Positions 44,769-54,137 of a stretch of 64,000 nt of DNA are shown here, one piece after another. Under the pieces are notes generated by a model. It worked only from the letters and a program-made list of their open reading frames with translations, ran no database searches and was not told where the DNA came from. The DNA lies in assembly GCF_005484945.1 (NCBI RefSeq), contig NZ_CP034035.1, positions 3,720,001 to 3,784,000 on the forward strand, in the 5' to 3' direction. The translations under genes were made by a program, and so were the position numbers. Source of the DNA: Brenneria rubrifaciens. Lineage in GTDB: Bacteria; Pseudomonadota; Gammaproteobacteria; Enterobacterales; Enterobacteriaceae. How positions within the stretch are numbered: position 1 is the first letter of the stretch; every line of letters starts with the position of its first letter.

Positions 44769-47700
44769 TATCCGTGTCGCATTCAGCGCCATCGATAAAT
44801 TTACCCGCCCAGTCAATGCCGCCCGCAACAGCACGGGCGGTCTTTCTGAATCCATCAAAAAAACGCAGGCCGCGATCAAAAGCCTGGAATCCCAAAGCAC
44901 CTCTTTTCAGAAGCTGCGCAACAGCACCAACGACACCGCACAAAAACTGAACCGGGCGCAGCGCGAAGCAGCAGGGCTGAGCCAGCGGCTGAATGAAACC
45001 GGCACATTGTCAGAGGCGCAGCGGGCCAAACTCGATGGTCTGAGAACAAAGATCACCAAGCTGACCACTGCCTACAGCGCACAGACCGCCAAACTCCGGG
45101 AAGGTGTGCAGGCATTGCGCCAGCACGGGATCACGCTGACCAGCGGCAGCGGGGCGATACAAAGCGCTATCCGACGCACAGAACAATACAGCCAATCACT
45201 TGAACGAGAGCGGCGCCAGCTTGCCGCTGTCACTCAGGCGCGCGCCCGTTATGACAAGATGCAGCAGACCGCAGGCAATTTACGTAGTTCAGGCACCGGA
45301 GTCGCATTGGGCGCGGCTGGCGCGGGGTATGCCGGAGGGCGCTTTCTGGCACCTGCCGTGGGTTTTGATGAGGAAATGTCACGCGTTCAGGCGCTAACCC
45401 GGCTGGATAAAGGCGATCAGCAAATGGGCGCATTGCGCGCTCAGGCGAAGAAACTTGGCGCTGAGACAGCATTTAGCACGCGCGACGCCGCCAGCGGCCA
45501 GGCTTTTTTAGCAATGGCGGGTTTTACGCCGCAATCTATTCAAGACGCCTTACCAGGCGTTCTTAATATGGCGCTGGCTGGCGGTATGGATCTGGGCGAA
45601 TCCGCTGATATTGGTTCTAACGTCCTCTCTCAGTTTGCGCTGGATGCCAGTCAAATGGATCGCGTCAGTGACACCCTGACCGCCGCATTCACCCGCACCA
45701 ACACTGATTTACGCAACCTGGGCGATACGATGAAGTATGCCGGGCCTGTTGCATCCAAGCTAGGTATCAGCCTTGAAGATGCGGCGGCAATGGCCGGTAT
45801 GCTGGCTAATAATGGCATTCGGGGCAGCGATGCAGGTACAGCAATGCGCGCCAGTCTTTCCCGTTTGGCATCACCCCCCAAAGCAGCCGCTAACGCGTTG
45901 AAAGAGCTTGGCGTATCTGTCGCTGACGCTCAGGGCAAAATGCGCCCAATGCAGGATGTATTGGGTGATTTGTATAAAGCCACAAAAAAATACGGAGACG
46001 TCGATCAGGTATCGTTCTTTAAAGATATTGCGGGAGAAGAGGCATTTGTAGGCCTGCAAACGTTAGTCCAAGCGGCGGGCAGTGGCGCATTAGGAAAACT
46101 TGCCAGCGAAATGAAAAACGCCAGCGGTGAAGCAGCAGCCGCTGCTAAAACAATGGCCGACAATCTTAGCGGTGATCTGAAAGAACTGGATAGCGCATGG
46201 GAAGGGTTTCGCATACAGATTGAAGAGACTATCGACGGCCCATTGCGCCTACTCACACAAAGCCTCAGTAGCGTCATCAATAGCATGATGGAATGGGCTA
46301 AAGAAAACCCCGAACTTACGCAGACATTACTACTTGTTGGCGGCGGCGCCCTGGCTCTTACTGCCGCAATTGGCGTGACCTCCCTTGCTATAGGGATACT
46401 GATGGGGCCATTGGCTAAACTGCAACTTGGTTTCACTCTGTTGACTGGCGGGCGAGGCATCGGCGGCACGATCGCCATGTTCCGCACGCTCGGCGGCGTG
46501 GCGGGCAGTTCTATGGCGCGGATCGGCGGCTGGTCGCAGGTGATGAAGTCGCTGGCCGCAGGATTTGGCCGTCTGCCGGGATTGCTCATGCCGTTGCGCG
46601 GAATGTTGCTTGCTGTATTTACCTCGCCGTTATCGTCGCTCGTCTCCCTGGCGAAAGGCATTGGTCTGTTACTGCTAAGACTCACCGGCCTGCCTGCATT
46701 ATGGGGGCTGATTAGTGGCGCGGTATCTGTTCTGGGTGGGGCATTATCATTGCTACTTAGCCCCATTGGTCTGATTGGCGCGGCCTTTGTTGCGGCTGGC
46801 TTGCTTATCTGGCGATTCTGGGAACCGATTAAGGCATTTTTCAGCGGGTTCTTTTCCGGGGTGATGCAGGCGCTGCAACCACTCCGCGACACTTTCGCTT
46901 CTCTATCACCTGTTTTTGATGCCATCGGCGCAGCCGTTTCCCGCGTCTGGGATTGGTTTAAGCAACTCTTTACCCCGATAGAGTCTTCCCGCGAATCACT
47001 GGAAAAATGCACCAGCGCCGGGGAAACTTTCGGGCGCGTGCTGGGTACGGCGCTTAATGTGCTTCTCTGGCCGCTGCAAAAACTGATGGAGGGTATCGGC
47101 TGGGTACTGGAAAAACTCGATCTTATCCCTTCCGGGCTGGAAGCTGCGCGCCTTAAAGCTGAAAGCCTCAAGAAAGATCCCGTCATGTGGGAATGGGACG
47201 AAAAACAAGGGAAGATGGTTAAAAAGAGATGGGATTGGTCGCCCAAAGGTGCCAGCAGCAATCCTCCTGTGATTACAACCCCGCCGCAGCCATTGACAGG
47301 GGAAACAGGCACCCAGCGGAGACTACAGAAAATCTCTGACAATACCAGCGGATTACTGGATGAAACCAAAAAACAGATAGGGCCGGGGGATATCGTTTTT
47401 AAAAACCTTCCCCGCGCTTTTGCCGTGCAAGGCGCCTGGCAGGAAACACGTGTCGCTGCGCAGAAAGTCCCGCGCGTTATTTCTCAGCAGATGCAGGACA
47501 TTACTACGCAACCTATCCGGCAGGCCCAAACCGCGCCTGTGTCTGCATCACCCAGCGCGGCGCCATCGTTCAGCCTGGTATTTAACGATGTTGGCAAACA
47601 AGATCCGCGCGAACTGGCACAGCTTGTTGAACAGAAAATAAGGCAAATCCTCAACGAAAGAGAACGCAATCAGCGCGGTTCATTCCGTGATGCGGATTAA
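44755..47700 (+). CDS. T: Tail tape measure protein gpT
   Basis: gpT sets tail length. The start MKSLDIRVAFSAIDKFTRPV (981 residues) is preferred over an upstream in-frame ATG because a Shine-Dalgarno lies before it and P2 T starts similarly. It has an N-terminal coiled coil (about 20-170), the conserved tape-measure core (FAMAGFTPQSIQ-like FLAMAGFTPQSIQDALPG; MKYAGPVASKLGISLEDAAAMAG), several hydrophobic stretches (about 530-700) and a polar C-terminus. At 981 residues it is longer than P2 T (about 815), implying a somewhat longer tail. Confidence 0.95.
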   Translation: MKSLDIRVAFSAIDKFTRPVNAARNSTGGLSESIKKTQAAIKSLESQSTSFQKLRNSTNDTAQKLNRAQREAAGLSQRLNETGTLSEAQRAKLDGLRTKITKLTTAYSAQTAKLREGVQALRQHGITLTSGSGAIQSAIRRTEQYSQSLERERRQLAAVTQARARYDKMQQTAGNLRSSGTGVALGAAGAGYAGGRFLAPAVGFDEEMSRVQALTRLDKGDQQMGALRAQAKKLGAETAFSTRDAASGQAFLAMAGFTPQSIQDALPGVLNMALAGGMDLGESADIGSNVLSQFALDASQMDRVSDTLTAAFTRTNTDLRNLGDTMKYAGPVASKLGISLEDAAAMAGMLANNGIRGSDAGTAMRASLSRLASPPKAAANALKELGVSVADAQGKMRPMQDVLGDLYKATKKYGDVDQVSFFKDIAGEEAFVGLQTLVQAAGSGALGKLASEMKNASGEAAAAAKTMADNLSGDLKELDSAWEGFRIQIEETIDGPLRLLTQSLSSVINSMMEWAKENPELTQTLLLVGGGALALTAAIGVTSLAIGILMGPLAKLQLGFTLLTGGRGIGGTIAMFRTLGGVAGSSMARIGGWSQVMKSLAAGFGRLPGLLMPLRGMLLAVFTSPLSSLVSLAKGIGLLLLRLTGLPALWGLISGAVSVLGGALSLLLSPIGLIGAAFVAAGLLIWRFWEPIKAFFSGFFSGVMQALQPLRDTFASLSPVFDAIGAAVSRVWDWFKQLFTPIESSRESLEKCTSAGETFGRVLGTALNVLLWPLQKLMEGIGWVLEKLDLIPSGLEAARLKAESLKKDPVMWEWDEKQGKMVKKRWDWSPKGASSNPPVITTPPQPLTGETGTQRRLQKISDNTSGLLDETKKQIGPGDIVFKNLPRAFAVQGAWQETRVAAQKVPRVISQQMQDITTQPIRQAQTAPVSASPSAAPSFSLVFNDVGKQDPRELAQLVEQKIRQILNERERNQRGSFRDAD

Positions 47701-47712
47701 GGAGAAAATATT

Positions 47713-48204
47713 ATGATGATGGTATTCGGTATGTTTGTTTTTGCCCTCAAAACCGTACCTTATCAGCAATTGCAGCAGTCCCAGCAGTGGCGCCATGTCA
47801 AGAATGATCGCATTAACCGATCGGCAAGTTGGCAATATATCGGCTCCGGGGAATCTCAGATCACGCTGAGCGGCGTTCTCTACCCGGAAATCACCGGTGG
47901 TAATCTTTCGCTCTCCGCGCTAACGACGATGGGATATATGGGGCGTCCCTGGCCGCTGATTGAAGGGAGCGGAAAGATCTACGGGATGTATGTTTTAACC
48001 GGCTTGCAGCGTACCGGGGCGGAGTTTGACCGGTACGGCAATGCGAAAAAAATAGAGTTTTCCATCAGCCTGCAACGGGTTGACGAAGATTATCGCGAAC
48101 GGCTGCAATCACAGTCATTCAGCGACATGCTGACCAATATCCGCAGCAGCGCAACGGAAGCATATAATGCGGTTAATGCTTCGGCCGGTGGGCTGCTTTC
48201 CTGA
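47713..48204 (+). CDS. U: Tail completion protein gpU
   Basis: gpU is a small tail protein of the P2 FI-U operon. The 163 residues start MMMVFGMFVFALKTVPYQQL and include SWQYIGSGESQITLSGVLYPEITGG and WPLIEGSGKIYGMYVLTGLQRT, typical of the family. In P2 it is followed by D on the same strand; here it ends at a palindrome facing the convergent tail-fibre operon. Confidence 0.95.
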   Translation: MMMVFGMFVFALKTVPYQQLQQSQQWRHVKNDRINRSASWQYIGSGESQITLSGVLYPEITGGNLSLSALTTMGYMGRPWPLIEGSGKIYGMYVLTGLQRTGAEFDRYGNAKKIEFSISLQRVDEDYRERLQSQSFSDMLTNIRSSATEAYNAVNASAGGLLS

Positions 48205-48205
48205 C

Positions 48206-48245
48206 TACCAGCTGACACAGTCATAACTGGCTGTGTCAGCTGGTA
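48206..48245. terminator. Bidirectional terminator-like palindrome between convergent late operons
   Basis: TACCAGCTGACACAG and CTGTGTCAGCTGGTA form a perfect 15-bp stem with a ten-base loop, starting one base after the U stop. There is no strong U-run on either strand. The remainder of the 103-base U-fibre gap holds nothing else recognised. Confidence 0.6.
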
Positions 48246-48307
48246 ACATAGACATCAATATCTATGCTTCAGTAAAAACCTAAACAATTCCCGTCTATGC
48301 TAATTAA

Positions 48308-48589
48308 CTAATAAGAAATAACCATATCTGAGCAAACCGCACGTATAGCTTCTTTTAGCAGTGCTTCTTCGGAGTCGTCTTTATTTTCAGGTTTTGTTAT
48401 GAGCACAGGGAAACTAAAAACTCGCTCTCTCATATTATTATCGGCGTATATCGCTATATATCCTTGTATCTCCGTACCGCAATCTATTTGTTCATCAACG
48501 AGGCCAACGGCATTTTCATAGCCTATATATAAATCAGGGTTTTCATCTACAGCCTGATAGCTTTTGAATGGGCCAATAATATTCATCAC
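48308..48589 (-). CDS. Small protein downstream of the tail fibre, unknown function
   Basis: A 93-residue acidic protein (MMNIIGPFKSYQAVDENPDL) whose ATG overlaps the tail-fibre stop by four bases, so it is translationally coupled. In P2 this place is taken by G, the fibre assembly chaperone; this protein is far smaller and I see no similarity to gpG. A chaperone or partner of the fibre is a reasonable guess from position only. Confidence 0.6.
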   Translation of the reverse strand: MMNIIGPFKSYQAVDENPDLYIGYENAVGLVDEQIDCGTEIQGYIAIYADNNMRERVFSFPVLITKPENKDDSEEALLKEAIRAVCSDMVISY

Positions 48590-50607
48590 AGTATCCTTTG
48601 AAAATTAAACATGACCGACATAGACGCCTGCGATCCCTGCACCGCATAAAGCGTTAAGTTTGTGACGGACAAAGTTACGCCCGTCACCGTGTTGTCAACC
48701 AACGTCACTTCCGATGCAGACACATAAATCAGACATTCCCCGCTCACGCCATTCAATGCCCCAGAAACCGTAACCCGCCAGACCTCTTTTGTCGCCGTTA
48801 CTGTGCCGTCACCAATTTTTGAAAATGTGCGAACACCCGTGGTAGCAGATTGTAATAACGTTAAAAAGACTTCGGTTCCATATATACGATAGCTGCGCAT
48901 ATATAAATGACGGTAGGGTGCAATATATTTATCGTTAATATCTAATACATAATTATCTTTATAGGCATCACGTAAGGAAAGAATTGAACTGGAATGCACC
49001 CATTGTGCGCCGTTTATTCCGTTTGTTTTGGCGTCGTTACTATTAGCAAAATGGTAAACGCTGCTATGGAGAAGCCCCCCAACGATACCGCCGCAATAGG
49101 ATGCATATATCGTACATTTACCAAACGCACTGCCGGTAAAATCGTGAATAATATCAGGATACCATTCCGCAGAATCCGGCGTTTTTACCGAATTAACAGC
49201 AGAAGCCCAACTGCTGTCTGAGTTTGTGATCTCATCATCAGAAGAAAAATAACTCCCATCGTTAGATACGTCATGGCCCTCTGCGATCAACAGTTTATAG
49301 GAGCCAACAGGCTGCTGGTAAAATGCAATAACTTCTGCTGTATTTGATCCGTTTGTAACGGTATCTCCCCGAACCAGTACCCCCTCAGGATTAACGGTAA
49401 CAGCAACCTCAGATAAAAAACGACCGTTAAAATCGAATAAACCCCGCACATCACTGTATTGTGCCCCGTCGCGGAGAAGCGTCCCGCCACGTTTAAAGCC
49501 AGTGATAAAATTCACATCAATTATGTGGCCCTCAACGATGGGCTTTATACCATCCGATCCTTTTTGCAGCCATATTCCTATACCCGTTCCGTCACTCCAG
49601 TATCCCCCAGTTATTCTGTTTGACGCTGACGGCCAGGTAATGTTTTTCGGGACATACCCGTTAACCACATTGGTTAAACGTTCAGCGTGAAAATGCGAAC
49701 CGCCACAGCCTTGCGCGACAACGTTTACCCAGTCGGCTTTATCGCCGCCATTGACATAATCACAGCGAATATCTAAACCAACCATGCCGCCATTACCCCC
49801 GACAGAAATCAGAGGCTTGGCATTTTTCCAGTTATCATAATTCGGCCAGGTGTTATGCGCCCGCAGGCTGCGCAAGTGCATTTTAAAACCGTAAGCAAAG
49901 TTGGTTATTGTCAGCGATGCCGATATTGCATAATCACCGTGACCAATAATTGCACGTTTAGCCCCACTCGTTTTTAAGTATTCAATGGCGGTCTGTATGG
50001 CAATCGTATCATCAGCGACACCATCCCCGATGGCGCCAAACATTTCAGGGGTTAAAAACAATATTGCATCCTGAACCGTTCCACCTTGCGCCAGCCCGAT
50101 TATCTTCGCGCCATCATTTTCAATTTTCTGTTGTATTACAATAACTGATTCATCTACATAGCGGCGCGTTGCTAACACAACGGACGGATCAATCTTCAGC
50201 GTTACTGCATCAGTGCTGCTGACTATTAGAATCATGCGCACGGTCTGAACGCGGCCAGATCCTTCCTGCAATCTTGGCTTGTAGGTTTCCGGGCAATTGG
50301 CGATAGCGATTAGGTCGCCTTCATCGTCGTATAGACCGATTTCACGTATCCAGAATCCACCATCAGACTCCGGTATCACCTGCTCCGCAATAATCTGGCT
50401 GTCATTGGCGGGATCAATGCTCAACATATTGAGCGCAGCACGGCGCCTTTCATTAATCAATGCGGTTTGCGCAGTGTTTGGGGTTGGTAAAATACCACCG
50501 CCATCACCGACCGCCATTTCAGTAATACTTAATTGAGTACCCAGCGCGGCGGCATTTGCCAGCTTTGCGGTGCCGGTGATTGTTAATAATGCAAAGTATG
50601 TGCTCAT
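48586..50607 (-). CDS. H: Tail fibre/tailspike with gpH-type head and pectate-lyase-like body
   Basis: The receptor-binding protein, 673 residues. Residues 1-155 resemble the virion-attachment part of P2 gpH (MSTYFALLTITGTAKLANAA; GGFWIREIGLYDDEGDLIAIANCPE). From about 185 it changes to a right-handed beta-helix start, LTPEMFGAIGDGVADDTIAIQTAIE, typical of pectate-lyase-superfamily tailspikes, followed by repetitive strand-rich sequence. This suggests a spike that binds or degrades surface polysaccharide rather than a slender fibre. Catalytic residues cannot be picked out by eye. Confidence 0.88.
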   Translation of the reverse strand: MSTYFALLTITGTAKLANAAALGTQLSITEMAVGDGGGILPTPNTAQTALINERRRAALNMLSIDPANDSQIIAEQVIPESDGGFWIREIGLYDDEGDLIAIANCPETYKPRLQEGSGRVQTVRMILIVSSTDAVTLKIDPSVVLATRRYVDESVIVIQQKIENDGAKIIGLAQGGTVQDAILFLTPEMFGAIGDGVADDTIAIQTAIEYLKTSGAKRAIIGHGDYAISASLTITNFAYGFKMHLRSLRAHNTWPNYDNWKNAKPLISVGGNGGMVGLDIRCDYVNGGDKADWVNVVAQGCGGSHFHAERLTNVVNGYVPKNITWPSASNRITGGYWSDGTGIGIWLQKGSDGIKPIVEGHIIDVNFITGFKRGGTLLRDGAQYSDVRGLFDFNGRFLSEVAVTVNPEGVLVRGDTVTNGSNTAEVIAFYQQPVGSYKLLIAEGHDVSNDGSYFSSDDEITNSDSSWASAVNSVKTPDSAEWYPDIIHDFTGSAFGKCTIYASYCGGIVGGLLHSSVYHFANSNDAKTNGINGAQWVHSSSILSLRDAYKDNYVLDINDKYIAPYRHLYMRSYRIYGTEVFLTLLQSATTGVRTFSKIGDGTVTATKEVWRVTVSGALNGVSGECLIYVSASEVTLVDNTVTGVTLSVTNLTLYAVQGSQASMSVMFNFQRIL

Positions 50608-51212
50608 GCGGTTACGCTCATATTGTCGATAATGTGAATGCCTGCCCCGGCTGCGCTGTGTCCGGTAGCGCTGATAACTTCCGGCATGTATGGGTAAACA
50701 GTAAGCTCATCACCCAGATAACCCACCGCAGCAGCAGATATCACACCGTTAACGTCAAGGTTGATGGATAGCGCGGTAAGATGCCGGGAACATGGACGGG
50801 TTTGGTCTATAAGCCGCTCAATTTCCCAATAAACCTCATTTGTAATACCCTGCTCGTTAACACCGACATCAATCTGAAACGTGCCGGGTTCACCGCCATA
50901 CTGAAACCACTCAGCAACACGAACGAGATAGCCAAACGGCTCGATTGCACGCCGTATGGCGGCGATAGTTCCCTTTTGACGGTGTACCAGCCATGCCGCC
51001 TTAATTACCTGGCGTTTGGTTTGCTCCGACCAGCGTTTGTCCCAGCGATCAACTGACAGCGCCCAGGCCAGATAGGGCAGCAGTTCGAGCGGACATTTAT
51101 CCGCGTTCCATAACGTATTGAGATCGACTGGCAGACGGCTAAGGCGGCTGGCACCCGTCGCCACATTGCGCATAAAACCGCTGGCAGAAGGCGGCAGCAG
51201 GCTATTACTCAT
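50604..51212 (-). CDS. I: Tail/baseplate protein gpI
   Basis: gpI is part of the P2 baseplate wedge. The 202 residues include LPVDLNTLWNADKCPLELLPYLAWALSVDRWD, the family core, and GTIAAIRRAIEPFGYLVRVAEWFQYG. It overlaps J by eight bases and H by four, so J-I-H are translated as a chain. The fibre attaches near gpI and gpJ in P2. Confidence 0.95.
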   Translation of the reverse strand: MSNSLLPPSASGFMRNVATGASRLSRLPVDLNTLWNADKCPLELLPYLAWALSVDRWDKRWSEQTKRQVIKAAWLVHRQKGTIAAIRRAIEPFGYLVRVAEWFQYGGEPGTFQIDVGVNEQGITNEVYWEIERLIDQTRPCSRHLTALSINLDVNGVISAAAVGYLGDELTVYPYMPEVISATGHSAAGAGIHIIDNMSVTA

Positions 51213-52101
51213 CCGTACCCCCGTCTTCTATGGTGAAGGCTTCGCAGTATCCCGCCTGGGTATCGCTGATAACGATATCCGCCACAGGCTCCAGCAGTTC
51301 AACACGCTGCACACCCTGCACATGCAGCGCCGCCATGATTGCCGAGCGAACCACATCACGCCCAATTTTCCCTTGCTCACTGATCCACGATTCCAGCGCC
51401 TTTTGTGCCGCATTGTGTATCGGCTCTGATTCCGGGCCGGGGTAAAGATAAAGCAGGGCGTTAATCTGATAACTGACGATCTCCGCGCTCTGCACGGTCA
51501 ATCGGTCACCGACCGGTCGCTTATCCTCGGCAGAAAGTGCCGCTTCAACGGTAGCCAGCAATTCAGTAGATGCGCCGCCGTTCCCCTCGGAAGAAAGCAC
51601 CGACACAACCACCGCAGCCGGTGACGGGCTGGTCGCTTTAGCGTCTTTGACTTTTCCGTTCGCACTCTTAGCAAAATACTCATATGCCGCCGTTGGCCCG
51701 GCCACGCTAAGCCCTTCAAATGCCGCTTGTGCGCGCAGGCGAAACGCCTCATCACTCTCCATGATGGCGTCAGCCGTTTCTGTGTCTTCCGTAATGACTA
51801 ACCGCTCCGTGTTCAGATTTGCCGCTAGGTTATCCAGATCGCCGGAAACCGCATGACTTAGCATGCAAGCTGCGGCACCGTCATTAATCCGCTGCCGCAA
51901 CATCAATTCGCGATACGTGATGACCTGCGCTAGTTGGTTTAACGGCTCAGACTCCAACGCAAGCGCGGCAGTCACGGACGCCTGCTGATCGTCGGGGAAG
52001 GCGGCGATCATAACTGCTTTTACGTCCAACAAAATCGCTTCAAAATCCAGCGTCTCGATGATCTGCGGCTGGGGTAACTGCGATAAATCAACCGTTGCCA
52101 C
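51205..52101 (-). CDS. J: Baseplate wedge protein gpJ
   Basis: gpJ is the P2 baseplate wedge protein (gp6-like). The 298 residues begin MATVDLSQLPQPQIIETLDF, with AVMIAAFPDDQQASVTAALALESEPLNQLAQVITYRELMLRQRIN as the conserved core. It overlaps W upstream and I downstream. Confidence 0.95.
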   Translation of the reverse strand: MATVDLSQLPQPQIIETLDFEAILLDVKAVMIAAFPDDQQASVTAALALESEPLNQLAQVITYRELMLRQRINDGAAACMLSHAVSGDLDNLAANLNTERLVITEDTETADAIMESDEAFRLRAQAAFEGLSVAGPTAAYEYFAKSANGKVKDAKATSPSPAAVVVSVLSSEGNGGASTELLATVEAALSAEDKRPVGDRLTVQSAEIVSYQINALLYLYPGPESEPIHNAAQKALESWISEQGKIGRDVVRSAIMAALHVQGVQRVELLEPVADIVISDTQAGYCEAFTIEDGGTDE

Positions 52102-52456
52102 TGTCGCCCCCTTTTATCGTTATTGATCCGCTGCTTAATTCCATCGTTTCAGTAATCAGCCCGGTTAAATTCGCTTCTACTTTGCCGGATGCGGAATAGA
52201 CAATATCTATCACGTTCAGCGCAATCCTCGGCTCCCAGCGCGTTAACGCAATCACTGTTGCGCTCATCAGTTGCAGGCGTGTTACCTCGTTTTGTGGGGC
52301 ATCAATCAAATCAGGCACGATCGACCCAAAATCACGGCGCATCACTCTGGAGCCGATCGGCGTAGTCAGTATGTCGCGCGCGGACTGCCACAGATGATCG
52401 CTGTCTGTCAGCGTTCCCAGCCCGTCTGGGTTCATGCCCGTATAGCGCGTGCTCAT
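52088..52456 (-). CDS. W: Baseplate protein gpW (gp25-like)
   Basis: gpW is a small baseplate protein of the T4 gp25/lysozyme-like fold, at the start of sheath assembly. The start MSTRYTGMNPDGLGTLTDSD (122 residues) overlaps the V stop as ATGA, preferred over an ATG six codons upstream. Conserved: SARDILTTPIGSRVMRRDFGS. Confidence 0.94.
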   Translation of the reverse strand: MSTRYTGMNPDGLGTLTDSDHLWQSARDILTTPIGSRVMRRDFGSIVPDLIDAPQNEVTRLQLMSATVIALTRWEPRIALNVIDIVYSASGKVEANLTGLITETMELSSGSITIKGGDSGNG

Positions 52457-53034
52457 CTTGTGCCCGCCGTCCAACTTGGCCCGCTCTCTACTGCGCCGTG
52501 CGCGTGATCGTCAACCTGCACACCGTTTGACTTGAACGCGCCGCTCTGATGATTGACGTCGCCGCGCATTTCTCCGCCCTCGGTGATTGCGAAAGTTTTG
52601 GCAATCAGATGATTGGTGCATTCAACGATCGGCGTATCAATCGTGACTCCCACTGACGCGACGATGCGTGCCGTTTTCATTCCGTTGGCTTCAAGCGCGC
52701 CGGCGGCAGCGTTATAACGCAACGTTGCGCCGTCCGGGGCTTTGATCACCAATTCGCTGATGCTGCCACCTGGGGCCGGGGTTTCATCGCTGTACAAACT
52801 GCCGAGAATAACGGCTGTTTCCGGGTTTCCGCCGATACAGCCGAGCAAAACCTGTTCGCCTACGGACGGCGGGAGCCAGATACTGAAAGCGCCTGCGCGT
52901 GTCGTTTGCCAACGCAACCAATCCGTGTTCAATTCCCCCGAATTGACACGGACTCGCCAATCGTCCACGTCTATTTCTGTCACCGTGCCGACCCGCAGCA
53001 CATTCCCCAGCAACCGGAGTAGTTCAGCAGTCAT
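52453..53034 (-). CDS. V: Baseplate spike protein gpV
   Basis: gpV is the membrane-piercing spike at the tail tip. The 193 residues show the OB-fold start (VGTVTEIDVDDWRVRVNSGELNTDWLRWQTTRAG) and PPSVGEQVLLGCIGGNPETAVILGSLYSD; the C-terminal HDHAHG-like stretch (VDDHAHGAVESG) is typical of the iron-binding spike tip. It overlaps S by four bases; there is no separate V promoter of the kind P2 has. Confidence 0.94.
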   Translation of the reverse strand: MTAELLRLLGNVLRVGTVTEIDVDDWRVRVNSGELNTDWLRWQTTRAGAFSIWLPPSVGEQVLLGCIGGNPETAVILGSLYSDETPAPGGSISELVIKAPDGATLRYNAAAGALEANGMKTARIVASVGVTIDTPIVECTNHLIAKTFAITEGGEMRGDVNHQSGAFKSNGVQVDDHAHGAVESGPSWTAGTR

Positions 53035-53669
53035 GACAACCTCATTGATTCAATCATTTTATCTGCAACAATCCGCCGGTCTGATTCGCTCAATCCCAGC
53101 AGCACACGGCGCGGGTACGTCACCGACGCATTGCCACCGACCTTATCTTCCAGCCCAAACTGATGTGCACGAGCAATGCGGGCGGATACACCTGAAAAAC
53201 CCACCGTAGCGCCTGCTGCATCTGCTTTAGTGCGCAGCCATTTGGCTGCTCTGAGACGGCGGAACATCGGATCGGTTTTTGTCGTATCCTTTTTGGTTTG
53301 AGCAAAATTAATATTGAGATAGCGCGCTATGTCGGCGCGATAAAATGAGCGTACAGCCCCGCGATCCTCATCGAAACCGGTCAGCATTCGCCCACGTTTC
53401 CCACGGGTAGCACGCCAGTTTTTCAGGTGCCGTGTTTCATCGTTCCAGATAAAGCTGATCCCGGTCTGTGAGCGCAGCACCTTGCGGCGGCGCTTCTCAT
53501 ACTTTGAGCCGTCCGGGTTCTGCTGCCCTGCAATGCGTTGCTGCTGGCTACGGCGCAGGGCGATCGCGATTGTCCTGGCTGATGCGCGGCGCCCTTGTAC
53601 GGATATTCCTGCCAGGATGCCGTTGAATACCTCATCAAGCTGAAGAAACAGCGCATCATTGTTGCTCAT
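53031..53669 (-). CDS. S: Tail completion protein gpS
   Basis: gpS is a P2 tail completion/virion morphogenesis protein. The 212 residues are basic and contain the family features ARTIAIALRRSQQQRIAGQQNPDGSKYEKRR and SARIARAHQFGLEDKVGG. It starts four bases inside the end of R and ends four bases inside V. Confidence 0.92.
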   Translation of the reverse strand: MSNNDALFLQLDEVFNGILAGISVQGRRASARTIAIALRRSQQQRIAGQQNPDGSKYEKRRRKVLRSQTGISFIWNDETRHLKNWRATRGKRGRMLTGFDEDRGAVRSFYRADIARYLNINFAQTKKDTTKTDPMFRRLRAAKWLRTKADAAGATVGFSGVSARIARAHQFGLEDKVGGNASVTYPRRVLLGLSESDRRIVADKMIESMRLS

Positions 53670-54127
53670 GACCGGGCCTCTTGCGCCATTTCACCGTCAA
53701 AAACAGCGTCCCATTCGCCGCCGCCCAGACGAGGGCGAGACTCGGCCAGGTGTTCGGCGGTCACCGCGCCGTTCTCGTCGCGCGTGACGATGACTCGCTC
53801 CCAGACGGGGATTTTAAATAGCACGTCTGCGGTGTCGTCGCTGGCAATATCCGCATCGAATTCAATCAGTTTGTTCTTATCGGGGTTTAGCAGCAGGTCG
53901 GGCTGATTAATGCGCAGCCAGTCCAGAATCGGCAAAGTGAGATCGTCAATATTGCCGGGATAGTCCATTGCAAAAACGCTTATCGGATAGCGGTACATGA
54001 AAGAGCTATCATCACCGGCTATTTCAATAGAGCCTTTTTCAACCCAGACGGTTACGCCCTCCGGGTTGGCTTTGCACCAACGGTTTTTTTCTGTCAGCGC
54101 TGCGCGCAATGATTCAGCCTTTAGCAT
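53666..54127 (-). CDS. R: Tail completion protein gpR
   Basis: gpR works with gpS in finishing the P2 tail. The 153 residues start MLKAESLRAALTEKNRWCKA and include VYRYPISVFAMDYPGN-like SSFMYRYPISVFAMDYPGN and WDAVFDGE near the end. It follows the lysis genes by ten bases and overlaps S. Confidence 0.93.
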   Translation of the reverse strand: MLKAESLRAALTEKNRWCKANPEGVTVWVEKGSIEIAGDDSSFMYRYPISVFAMDYPGNIDDLTLPILDWLRINQPDLLLNPDKNKLIEFDADIASDDTADVLFKIPVWERVIVTRDENGAVTAEHLAESRPRLGGGEWDAVFDGEMAQEARS

Positions 54128-54137
54128 GGTTTAACCC

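Noticed and set aside
46005..47369. 454-codon minus-strand frame inside the tape measure gene
   Set aside because: It is an antisense shadow of T, Ser/Pro-rich and without any protein-family features.
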